Below, piece by piece: positions 48,201 to 57,400 of a DNA stretch of 64,000 nucleotides. The notes beneath the pieces are model-generated. The model saw only the letters and a program-made list of their open reading frames with translations. It ran no database searches and was not told the origin of the DNA. Position 1 is the first letter of the stretch, and each line of letters opens with the position of its first letter. Source of the stretch: Notospermus geniculatus (Eukaryota > Nemertea > Pilidiophora > Heteronemertea > Lineidae); contig NMRB01000037.1 in assembly GCA_002633025.1 (NCBI GenBank), forward strand, positions 41,356-105,355, given 5' to 3'. Made by a program: the position numbers and the translations under genes.

Positions 48201-51200
48201 TGTACAGTTTAGACTGCAGCGATGAGTCACCGTGCAACGTATACCTGAAGTGCACTCTCAATTCAGTGGAGGTAAGAAACTCGCGCGGAATGCACGCCGA
48301 GTTTTCCCGCGGGTGACGCAAAGGACGAACTACTCGGTTCAGTTCGCCATGCGTCAGGTTTACACAGCACATTTGGTTGGGGTACCATACTCGGTCCGGA
48401 CTGAGACCACCTCCTTCTGCAGGTCTCGGTACGGTTCACTTGTGGTCTGGACTGGGTACGCTTGGCAGGTTTACACTGCCACTTTTTTTGCCGTACCGTA
48501 CTTGGTCCGGTCCAAGTTCACTTGATTTTTGGTAGTGTAAACGCGGCTTTTGACTTGCAAATACAGCCAGCCAGCATTACAGATGAACCCTGATCATTTC
48601 CTTGCCACAGCATCCTTCCCCCGGCTCCGGCAGAAACCACAATCAATTATACATTCATTTGGAACATTTTATAGAAAGATCGATAGCTGATTGCGCGGTC
48701 GTGTCGAAAGTCTGATAAGCAACATCAGCCTCAGGGGAGTGAAGGAATTCTGTGACAAAACGACATCGACAGACACGCCATGAGATAGGAATGTGCAAGG
48801 GTACTTTGGCATTCAGAGGAGTGGCAAATGAAGTGGGTTTTATCGAGTGTACAATGTACAGGATTCTGTCCCACGTCTCGAGCTTTTGAACATCCTTTCA
48901 TTTGGGATGTGGTATACTCTGGATTGTGTTTGGAAACATCCATGTCTGCCACCAATGAGGTTGCGGGTATGATCCCGGTCATGCCAGGTAGTGGCTATAA
49001 GTGGGAAAGAGGGCAACTTCTCCTCAACAACTTAGGTTTCTCCAGGTCTATTTTTTCCTCCTAGATTAACAAATATCACCCAGTATTGCTAAACGAATAG
49101 AGTAGCTATTATAATGCCCTGGTTTGGCACTTGCACTCTTAAAATAATATTTTTCTATACCATGGTCTTTGAGGCAATTATTTCTCCAAGTCTAACCATT
49201 GAGGCATTGAGTTACTGACATGTTAGTGGCTATGAGGCTAATTGCTACTTGGGATCGAGGGAACCGACATTATTTTGAACAACGATTGAGAGACGTTAAA
49301 ATGGCCACCAAGAGCACTGCCGGAGTCACTACACAGTTTAATTTAGGAGACGATTTCTGCTATCATAGCAAAATCTGAACACCATCGGTGAACCGTGAAT
49401 AAATGAAATGAGCATCGCTACCATAGCTAGCTGGCTATCAGGGGCCATTATACCATGAATGATCAACTATTGATCTGCCTGCCAGTGAAGTGCTTGTTTT
49501 CGCAGCGCAGTTAATATTATGCATCCATAAAAGATGAATAGGATGATTTTTGAATGGGACTGACTGCATCTTGTTAATGATACTGAACATAGTGCTCAGT
49601 GTCAGCAGGGCTCTCAATGAACCGAGGTCTCGGGTCAAATAGGCACAATGTGTGTAGTCTGAAGCACAATAAAAACCAGCAGAAGTCAGTGCGACGCACG
49701 AAGATTCACCCAATGTTGTGAACTGACCATGGTTGACCCCTGACTTGTGAGGGATGACCCCAGAAAAAAAATACACAGAAGTCTCTGACCCTTCAGTAAT
49801 TGGTGATTTTTATTTCTACATTAGAGGTGATGGGGATTTTTGTCAAAAAGTGGGCGTGGTCTTCTAGGCGGCTCACGGCAGGGCGGTTAAGGGCGGCATG
49901 GGCTCTATTGGGTTAACAACCTGATTGATGACGAGGAGGATTCTGTTGCAGTCTCTATAGATAATGCACAGATTAGCCGTCTTCCCAGATCCATGATCCT
50001 GAGAAAGCTTCAATGGGTATTATTACCTCACACGCATTATTTTATAAATGTCATCTTTACAACGTATATTACAGGGGGAAGGGGCTCAATGAGATGTAAG
50101 CGAAAATCTCTACCATAATGTCTGCTACTGAACAAACGCTGCACAAAGATCACCCGATACACTGTATGAGAATAATTGAATATTCCGTAGGAGCAGACAG
50201 ATTTAATGGTGCCCTGAAGCAACCTACTTCAAAGGATGTGATATGATTGAAATATCTCTCAAAATAGCGCGACAAGTAAATATGAAATTGATAGTCCCTT
50301 GAAGCATTGTAGGTGAAATGGGTTTTTTATCCTACAGATAACTGCAGGAACAGAATAAATAATAGGACATCTTCAGTTGATTTCAAAATATATTCAAGTA
50401 AAATCTCTGCTGAACTTCATTGACCAAAAATAAATGTGGAATGGCCATACTTATAACATGGAGAAAAGCTACATATAGGGCCGATTTCACAAAGGGTGTT
50501 TAAGACTTAGACGCCTGTAACTTCACTAAATGCACGCACTTCCACCATGCACTTGATGAAGTTACACGCATCTTACGTCTTAAACACACTTTGTGAAATT
50601 GGCCCATACTTTCTTCAAGTGATCATCCATTTTGTGAAAATAAATGAAAGTCCATTATCATCAGCCAATACGGAATGATCATTTTTACATCAGGACCAAA
50701 ACTACATTTATACCATACTTACATCTTCATCTTTTACATTGGCTAAGTCATCGGGACATTTCTGTTCCAATACGTCTTGATCATAATCAGTTACAATGAA
50801 GTCTGGATCAATGGCTTCAGAGGGATCTAACGTCTGAAAATAGGACATAAGTCTGCCATCAGCTTTTGTAGTTGAAAAGACAAGATATTTTTGATTAGCT
50901 GGACAGTTTTCAACCTCGGATGGTTACAGAGAAAGTTAATCAACTCGCCAGCTAGACAAGAAAACGTGTCATTTCCACGTAGGCCTACATGTGCATGTGC
51001 CATTGTGCATGGCCATGATGGGTTTGTTTGATCATGTGTCATAGCTTGCTGGGCAAACACTGCGGGCCTTTGTGTTCCATTGTTTGGGGCGGGTGTGAAA
51101 AAGGGATTATAGAGGGGCGATTAGCTCGCTGTTTCTCCTGTCAGTATAATTCCTCCAAGGTCATAGCAACAGGATCCTGGAACCAACATAGGCCTACGCT

Positions 51201-54095
51201 AATTCACGTATCCCACGAGATCTTGAGACTGAGCTCGTCCCTAGGTCTCAAAATTAGAACCTGGGTACAGTTTGTAACAAGAAAGTGGACCCAGGGTACA
51301 ATTTCACTTGACGACATCGAACCTGGGTACACTTTATGTGTACCCAGGACGACAATAACCCCTTCAGCCCAAGTAGAGGGTACATCTTTAATATTGGTCA
51401 CAACAAGACCACATTAAAGACATGTAACTGGTTGAGCATACAAAATATCATGCAGTGACGAAATGCCTATCATCTGGGTAAGCTATGGTCCAAGCAGAGG
51501 GTACAGAAGTCATTTATAATAAGAGAATATTAAGAAATGATATACATGTACTTTCTACATTCTTCCATGAAGAATGAAGTGAAAGATGAGTTTTTTTCAT
51601 TCTTCATTGAGCAGCTGATGAGGAGATATATTTGAATTAAAGTCAGTGCCACAACAATATTAGTACAGTCCCCCCTCGCTATTACGAACCCTTCGGGGTC
51701 CAAGGGTTAAGTTCGTACTAAGGCGGAGTTCGTAATAGCGAGGATTTACATACACATGTCATGAAATTTTGGGAGCCATACGTTAGGTTCGTAATATCTG
51801 GGAGTTCGTAAAATCGAGGTTCGTAAGAGCGAGGGTGCACTGTAGTAGTAAAAGGGAGCAAGACCAGATATTCAAAACATGTCTGCCAGAATGGGTCTAA
51901 AAAGACGGTTCAGCCAATGCAATCCAACACAAATACACCCCAAAGCAATTCAAACAAGCCTGGTGGCGACCGGGTTCACGAAGTGACGTTCAGATCATGG
52001 GGGTATAGATGTTTGGTTTGGGCAGCGGAAAGAGACTTGATAGCAGGACAAGTCCTTACATCCAAACAAAGAAAATCTTTGTGAATAAAAGAAAAGAAAT
52101 GGAGAAAAAAATTTCTTCCACCACCCGGGCTCGAACCCATGGTCATAGTCAACCATAACCGTAACACTGAACCCACTGGACAATACTGATAACCCAAATG
52201 CGGCGATGGCCTATATTCACCATCAACACTGACCCCAATTATCAACTCATCCATAAGGCATCCCTTTATTTTAGTTCCAAGAAGGCTACCTGAATCAGTG
52301 TTATATCTAGGATTTGAGAAGGGCATGGTGCAAACTTTGCGAAAAGGGCACTTCAACCTAGAAAAGGGCACTTTTCATTCGCGACATAACCACCATGACC
52401 ACTGCAACATTGAAGCACCTCAGTGATATCAAAAATACCGGTATCTATTTTTGGTGATATTTATGATGGTATGAATAGAAATTCTTTACTTCCAGTTTTG
52501 TAAGGATGCAGAATACATGACTGTATGCACCTGTAGGGATTCAGTAATCTACTTTTCTTAATTTACTCCAATAGGAGACATGTCCATAGCAAAACTTGTC
52601 TCTATACTGGTACTTCAATACTTCTGGATATGTTGGGCTGGAAAATAGTTGACATTCGCAGAGGTATGGCTTCCCTTACATCTAGTACCGGTACTCTAGG
52701 TTATATGTAGACCAATTACTTGCTGACACTAACACGGGGTGTATGAAAAACCACAGATGTGACAAAACAGAATAGAATTGATAGCAATTAAACTAAAACA
52801 ACAAAAAAATGAGAAAATGAAAAATAGGAAAGCAGTGGGCAGAGCATGCAAAATAACTGGAAAAATCCCACTGCAGCGGATGCTAACACAAAGCACGCTT
52901 TTCAAGTTGTGAAACCATTCCATTGTACATGTTGTACCTGATCTGGTGTAAAGGAGGACAGTCCACTTTGCCCCATGCCGAATTGCTGTTTTTGACAATC
53001 CTATATAAAATAAAACCTGATAAAAAATGTTTTAGAGACAATGTTTTAGTCATCTTAATGACAGTTTGCTGTACATGTTTCAAACCTTCCAAGGCACTGG
53101 TCAATGGCCAAATAACTGCATACATGTAACTGGCCTTATGAGAGTCAGTCTGACTTGGACTTTGCTAAAAGGACAATCCCAATCCTGATTTGTGATGGGC
53201 AGTTGAAAATCCCTCATTAAAAGTTGGTACCAAATTTGGAATTCAAGTTTATCTGTTCCACTGACATGACCTCCTCAAGTTAGTTACTGTTACCAGTCCA
53301 TTTGTAACCCCATTAAGTGCATGAACTTAATACATGTAATACAGCTGACAATGAAAAACCTGACATCACACATAGCCGGCTAAACATCAATAAATCTGTA
53401 CCGGGGTACACGTGTAACTTACCTCTTCTCCAAATATTGCCACTTTTGGGAATTGTTTATGCAGCGAAGCCACAATACATCTCTGAGCTGACCTGTCTGC
53501 CTCTGTTTGGAGGTCATTCAAACCCTGAAAAATCCATTAACACGTACATGTACTGCCTTTTTATCCACGATGAAGACATTTTAAGAGTGACAATAAATAA
53601 CGTGAAGGAACACTGATACCTACCCGAGGATGCTACGCCTACAGCCTATCAAAATGCCTCAAGGCCTATGACGTCACCTGTTTTACAAGTTTACAAATGT
53701 CAAGTCTGTTTCGCACTGTCACTCAGTCAACATGGTCAATGAATAGGCTGGGCCTACCTAGACTGCTGACATCACGACATGTAATGACACAATGACAGTG
53801 AGTGAGTGACATTCGTCTGTGAGTGCGATGCATGGGCTGACATGACACAGTAGAAGTCATGAAGTGCAGATCTGCATGTCTGATTGCATGCAACCATCAG
53901 CATGATCAGCAGCATGTCATGTCATGTCAGTGGCAACTAAAGTTTTGGTGGGAATCATCAGACAAGACGTACCTTCTCAACAATGGCAAGTCTATTCTCA
54001 GCCAGTATTTGTCTGATTATTACTCCTGCCTTCTTCGATATGGCCACAGAGGCCGAGACAAGCCGCAGAATGAGGGAGGAACTTGACGCTGCCAT
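36250..54095 (-). CDS. BPNT1: BPNT1: 3'(2'),5'-bisphosphate nucleotidase, exons 3-7 present twice
   Basis: Exons from the 5' end: 1 54095-53973, 2 53524-53423, 3 50833-50723 (A) or 44930-44820 (B), 4 46499-46451 (A) or 38095-38047 (B), 5 45941-45795 (A) or 37741-37595 (B), 6 45497-45474 (A) or 37339-37316 (B), 7 36903-36758, 8 36516-36250 (stop). One copy of each gives 322 residues (human about 308). Motifs of the Li+-sensitive Mg2+ phosphatases: FGEE (end of exon 2), [11 protein letters not shown] and [15 protein letters not shown]. The enzyme, cytosolic in the family, hydrolyses PAP to AMP, removing the by-product of PAPS-dependent sulfation, and also acts on inositol bisphosphates. Exon A and B coding differences I saw are all synonymous. 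Exons 3-6 sum to 331 bp, so splicing both sets in series would shift frame; one set must be skipped, or the duplication is an assembly artefact. Starts head to head with SCYL1. Confidence 0.93.
37004..37248. mobile_element. MITE (TCTCAAATTGACG family), complete copy, BPNT1 intron 6B
   Basis: Ends TTCTCAAATTGACGTAAATG and CATGTATGTCAATTTGAGAA pair as inverted repeats. The interior is largely self-complementary. The same insertion is at the same place in copy A (45169-45407), so it predates the divergence of A and B. Confidence 0.8.
37316..37339 (-). CDS. BPNT1: BPNT1 exon 6B, a 24-bp microexon
   Basis: Coding GAFRDMGDG across its borders, between a TTTCACAG acceptor and a GTATGC donor. It is needed to join exon 5 (..WGVIGLG) to exon 7 (SFGFEPGQ..) in frame and aligns with human GLGAFGFQ with a few added residues. 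The A copy at 45474-45497 is also 24 bp. Confidence 0.8.
38890..38963 (-). mobile_element. tRNA-like SINE head
   Basis: On the minus strand: GTGGTGCAGTTGTTGAGC (A-box-like) and a B-box GGTTCGATTCCC. Copies at about 40551-40613 and 47629-47694 come from the surrounding duplication rather than separate insertions. No intact cloverleaf. Confidence 0.65.
39064..39490. mobile_element. MITE (AGCCGCGTTTACACTGCC ends)
   Basis: Inverted ends AGCCGCGTTTACACTGCCAA and GTAGTGTAAATGCGGCT, 427 bp. The interior is full of CGGTCCGGACC-type palindromic words. Other copies: 40709 into the N gap, and 48124-48549. Very similar copies close together probably explain why the assembly failed at the gap. Confidence 0.85.
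39711..39875. mobile_element. Truncated TTAA element
   Basis: Holds the right-hand part of the element at 46606-46914 (GACCATCGACGCCCTATGC .. CAGTGAAAGGGTTAA) but lacks its left end. Confidence 0.65.
39876..40810. repeat. Inner direct repeat, unit 2, cut by the gap
   Basis: Matches 38188-39170 and 46915-48220 closely, including the tRNA-like SINE and the first 100 bp of the AGCCGCGTTTACACTG MITE, then ends at the Ns. Confidence 0.8.
40811..41411. other. Assembly gap (601 Ns)
   Basis: A run of N. The true length is unknown. The left edge is inside a MITE; the right edge (CAAGACCCTTCTGC) is in unrelated sequence. Long frames crossing it are artefacts. Confidence 0.99.
41790..42600. repeat. 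Copy B segment matching 48838-49590
   Basis: Shared words such as TCGAGTGTACA, GATCCCGGTCATGCCAGG and GGCCACCAAGAGCACTGC in the same order. Part of the BPNT1 duplication. Short open frames are seen in both copies only because the DNA is duplicated. Confidence 0.75.
42728..42905 (-). mobile_element. tRNA-derived SINE, uninterrupted copy
   Basis: On the minus strand: GGAGCACAGTGGCGCAGTGG (A-box region), B-box AGGTTCAACTCC, and tail AGTTCCCCAGAAAG. It shows what the SINE at 2648-2992 looked like before it was split. Confidence 0.7.
43371..43500. mobile_element. Arm of the GACCCCAACCGGGGTC foldback element
   Basis: Matches one arm of the palindrome at 57612-57895 (CAAAATGATAATAAGCAAG, GACCCCAACCGGGGTC, TTCAAGTGGAAC). 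Only one arm is present here. Confidence 0.75.
43539..43612. repeat. 74-nt hairpin, miRNA-precursor-like
   Basis: Arms of 34 nt (CCTGGTTCCGTCGGCC.. and its complement) with four mismatches around a 6-nt loop; the core GGCCACCGTGTAGATGGTG is perfectly paired. GC-rich compared with its surroundings. I found no second copy, unlike the MITEs here. Candidate miRNA or young foldback; no expression evidence. Confidence 0.55.
44575..44702. mobile_element. Foldback MITE (GGGCCGATTTCACAAAG ends)
   Basis: Inverted ends GGCCGATTTCACAAAGGGTG and CACTTTGTGAAATTGGCC. A second copy at 50480-50606 is the same insertion in copy A of the duplication. Confidence 0.8.
44983..45061 (-). pseudogene. Truncated BPNT1 exon 7 (copy A)
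   Basis: The first 79 bp of exon 7 (acceptor CTCTAG, then [14 protein letters not shown]..) are intact, but the exon is cut at the duplication junction and lacks its 3' half and donor site. Transcripts entering it would run into copy B intron sequence. Full exon 7 is at 36758-36903. Confidence 0.8.
45169..45407. mobile_element. MITE (TCTCAAATTGACG family), copy A
   Basis: Same element and insertion site as 37004-37248, with a few substitutions (for example GTCGTTTACGTCAATTTGAG at the right end, closer to a perfect inverted repeat). Confidence 0.75.
45729..45770. repeat. 41-bp insertion forming a perfect hairpin
   Basis: Relative to 37552-37562, copy A has an extra CCAAAAATAGATAAGC + TC + its complement, with GGTTCTA duplicated around it. 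The 17-bp arms are perfect. It lies in the intron just 3' of exon 5A. Confidence 0.75.
46606..46914. mobile_element. piggyBac-like MITE on TTAA, with empty site in copy B
   Basis: Ends CCCTTTCACTGCCG and CGGCAGTGAAAGGG are inverted and flanked by TTAA. The interior has two diverged tandem units of about 120 bp (GACCATCGTCGCCC..GGCTATTCACAGA). The same intron position at 38183-38195 reads CACATTAAAGGTTGC, which is the unoccupied TTAA. Confidence 0.85.
47725..48040. mobile_element. MITE with 34-bp inverted ends (TAGTACGTTTAAGTCATC), copy A only
   Basis: Ends TAGTACGTTTAAGTCATCTG and its complement differ at one base over 34 bp. Flanked by TA-rich sequence. The equivalent sites near 38975 and 40635 have no insertion. 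Confidence 0.85.
48124..48549. mobile_element. MITE (AGCCGCGTTTACACTGCC ends), copy A
   Basis: Close match to 39064-39490 over its full length. Confidence 0.85.
48838..49590. repeat. Copy A segment matching 41790-42600
   Basis: Same order of shared words as its partner, with small indels (for example CTATAAGTGGG here against CTATACATGTAAGTGGG there). After 49600 the copies differ until about 49795. Confidence 0.75.
50480..50606. mobile_element. Foldback MITE (GGGCCGATTTCACAAAG ends), copy A
   Basis: Partner of 44575-44702 at the same intron site. Confidence 0.8.
51666..51843. mobile_element. Tc1/mariner-pogo-style MITE (CAGTCCCCCCTCGCTATTAC)
   Basis: Inverted ends CAGTCCCCCCTCGCTATTACG and CGTAAGAGCGAGGGTGCACTG, bordered by TA. 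The style of ends resembles Tigger/pogo derivatives. Lies in BPNT1 intron 2, only once. Confidence 0.7.
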
Positions 54096-54419
54096 GGTCA
54101 ACAAATCATCTGATCATGAAATCTCTGGCTTCTGCTGACGACGTAAAGGGAACCAATGTCGCTAGATGAATAATGTAATATTTGACTTAAATATTTATTA
54201 TACAGTACACGATTTGAGAATTTGGTATGTAAAATCCAGAAATGGTTACTAATTTATTTATTTTCTTATTCACACATCACAATTTTGATTTTAAATTTGG
54301 ACTTTTTACGCCATATGGAACAGCCGTACTTACGATACAAGATGGTGGCGTGAATTGTTGAAATCCACGTCTACAAAACTTCCTAGACTTTTCGGTGAAA
54401 TCGAGCAACTTAAAGCAAG
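54096..54419. promoter_or_regulatory. Bidirectional promoter between BPNT1 and SCYL1
   Basis: 324 bp separate the two divergent start codons, so both 5' UTRs and both core promoters must fit here unless there are upstream non-coding exons. No clear TATA box. The word CAAGATGGTGGC at 54339-54350 resembles a YY1 site and the TISU element, both typical of housekeeping genes with short 5' UTRs. Shared control of the two genes is inference. Confidence 0.65.
54342..54353 (+). other. Minimal upstream ORF (M-V-A-stop) before SCYL1
   Basis: The ATG in the YY1/TISU-like word opens a three-codon frame ending TGA, 66 nt before the SCYL1 ATG. If included in the mRNA it could reduce or pass on initiation to the main start. 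Confidence 0.35.
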
Positions 54420-57400
54420 ATGTGGTCGTTCTTTTCTCGTGATCCCACTAAAGACTTCAATTACGATATTGGAGAAAAAGTTTTGGGTCTCGATGATAAA
54501 TCTATTTGGGTTTTACATGAGGGAAAACGAAAGGTGAATTTCGAAACCTGCTCCTGAGTCCTTCCCTACTACTGCATGCATTGAATTGCATGCAGGCTTG
54601 TGCTGTGCTGTGCCCTGTGGCGCTACCTAGTGTGCATGCGTGTTTGCCTATAGGCTACATCATACATGGTCAGGGTAGGCCTATGGCATGTATGCCTATG
54701 GTCAGTGAGTTATACATGTCTAGGACTAGGCTAGGCCCATGCATTGCCATTGGATCTTGAAAGATATCGATTGCTTACTGACGTCGTCGTTGAATTGAAG
54801 ATCTTCCTAGGCAGGTCTATTCTAATGTTACGATTTTAATTATGAATGATTGGTGATGGGCATTTCAACCATTTGCCATTTCACGTTTGATCGTTGTTAA
54901 TTTAATTAGGGGCCGAGGCCCTAGGCGTACCGGTATTGAAAATTTAATTTGGGAGGCCTATTGACTTTTAGGTCATGGCATAAATATGTGATTTATGTCA
55001 TACCGCAGGTGTTGAGTTTGTCACATCTTCTGTGCTCTCTGTTTGATGTTATTTTTTTCACTTTTCAGACGTCTGGTGAACCGGTATCGGTGTTCGTGTT
55101 TGACAGCAAAAATGGAAGTGAATCTCAGGTACGTACGTAATTCTAAAAGACAGTAAAGTTTATGGTGTCCTTGTTTTGTTCATCAGCATAGGGTACCGTA
55201 ATTTGCCATTGTCACTGCTAATCTCATTTTTCAATTCTATATCTTATCATGGTTCAAGTTAATAACTTTTCCTTTGAACTTGTTTTTCTTCTTTCAAAAG
55301 ATTCAACTTGCCAAGGCATCCTTGAAGAGACTCAAGACCCTGCGACACCCAAATATTTTGACATATCTTGATAGCTTGGAGGTAGGTACTGCGGTTCAGC
55401 TTTATCTGTGCTATTCAATGGAGAAGTATTTGAGAAATTTATACATTAACTTTTAAAGATCCAAAATGTTTGGCTCCATTTCTTCATCTCCACATTAGGT
55501 TGTTCAATTTGCTGTGGAAGAGGAAATCCACACAAGTCCTTTTAAATAGTAGGAATTATATATGAGTTATTGCCTAAATTGCTTTGAATTCACCATTTTC
55601 GTTATTTCTTTCTAGACTGAGAAGTTCATCTATTGCGTGACAGAGCCGGTAATGCCTTTGGAAACGTACATCAATGAAAACAAGGACAGTGCACAGAATG
55701 AACTGGCAATATCTTGGGGCTTACATCAGGTGGCAGTAAGTACATTAGTTAAAATGATTTATGATTTGCTTCAGAATCAAAGATGGACTGGCTGATGTTA
55801 ACCCAGAATAATGCAATGTTGTTTCAGGGTTCAAAGTTCATGACCATTTGGTCTAAAACGCGACCTGGATTTTGCTCTGTGCGACCCAAAAAATTGATGT
55901 TCTAATGCATTTTGCATTGTGTGCGACTTGATTTTTTGGCCTGTTCAACCGAAATCTGCTTTTTCAGAAAATGAACTTTGATCCCTGTGTTTGCCAATTC
56001 CTATTCTTATTAATACTTTCAAGTCAATCACTAAGTATCCATGTTAAAATATACCGTGGCTGGTATGAAAATTATTCTTTCGGTTTAATCATGGTTCATC
56101 TCAATCCCCTTCTTTGGATTTCAGAAAGGATTAAGTTTCTTAGTCAATGATTGCAACCTTATTCACAACAATATCTGTATCTCATCCATCTTTGTGGATA
56201 AAGCGGGAGAATGGAAGTTGGGTGGTGTCGATTACATGTATCCAGCACAGGGAAATGATCCACCTCCTGTCAAGATACTTCCCCTCTTAGAAAAGTATGA
56301 CCCACCGGAGAAAGCTGGCAGTAGATTGGGACGGAAAGCCGGGGAGAAGTGGTCAGCTGACATGTGGGGTCTTGGATGCCTCATCTGGGAGGTGTTCAAT
56401 GGAAGTTTACCAAAGGTGGCCTCCTTAAAGCAACTAGGAAAGGTAAGACAAATTTGCTAATGCATTTACCAGTGATCATAAAGACTGGTAAATGCTTTTA
56501 CTTCATGTACATTTTACATTAGCCATCTCTACTTCAGTTAAGCTTTCTTCATCCTCTGTTGCAGATTCCAAAGTCACTGGTGCCAAATTACTGTGAACTG
56601 GTTGGAGCTAATCCTAAATCTCGGCCCAATCCATCCAAATTCCTTGAGAGCTGTGCACAGCCTGGTGGCTTCATGAAGAATGACTTTGTCAACACAATGC
56701 TCTTCCTTGAAGAAATTCAGGTAAGTTTGATTTACCCTAATCATTGTTCTACCCCAATGCTAGGGAAATTTTGTATTTGTGTAATCTCTAGTGATGATTT
56801 CAACATAACAACGTTTATATTTTTGTTTTTGCTCATTTCAGATAAAGGATCAGAATGAAAAAGTTGCCTTCTTTTCTAGTCTTGACAAATCTCTGAATAC
56901 TTTCCCGCCAGAGTTTTGCAAATATAAAATCCTTCCACAGTTGCTGAATGCCCTTGAATATGGGAATGCTGGCTCATCAGTCTTGACTCCATTATTGAAG
57001 GTAAGGGAGTGTTATTATAACAGAGAAGTCCTAGCAGTGTATTGTAATTGACACCACACTTTCCCCGTAGTTGTTATTCTAAATGTATATTACTGGAAAT
57101 TTTTTTCACTTTCAGCTTGGAAAATATCTTGAGACAGAGGAATTCCAACAGAAAATCACACCTTGTGTAGTCAAGATGTTTTCTTCTCCTGACAGAGCAA
57201 CACGAGTCAGGCTTTTGCAACAGGTCAGTTTCATACATTAGAAAAAGATGGCAGACATTGACAAATCATCATATTTAAGACTTGTTATTGTTAGACTTTG
57301 GCGCTTTCTCTCCAATTACAAAGACTAAATCTTGTAAGAGTCTCCCTTCTTCTTCAGCTTGAACATTTCGTCGACCACTTACCAACTAAGGCAGTGAATG

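Larger units (their letters stand above)
44983..50877 (-). repeat. BPNT1 tandem duplication, copy A (exons 3-6 and part of 7)
   Basis: The right border is in intron 2 and the left border is inside exon 7. At the border, intron sequence ending GAAAAGACAAGAT is joined directly to exon 7 sequence starting CTTTTGTTGAATGTGACC. Copy A carries insertions absent from B: the TTAA element at 46606, the MITE at 47725 and a 41-bp hairpin at 45729. Confidence 0.85.

Noticed and set aside
52110-52190. tRNA-like sequence (CGGGCTCGAACCC)
   Set aside because: Only the B-box is convincing; A-box and stems are too weak to call even a SINE with confidence.
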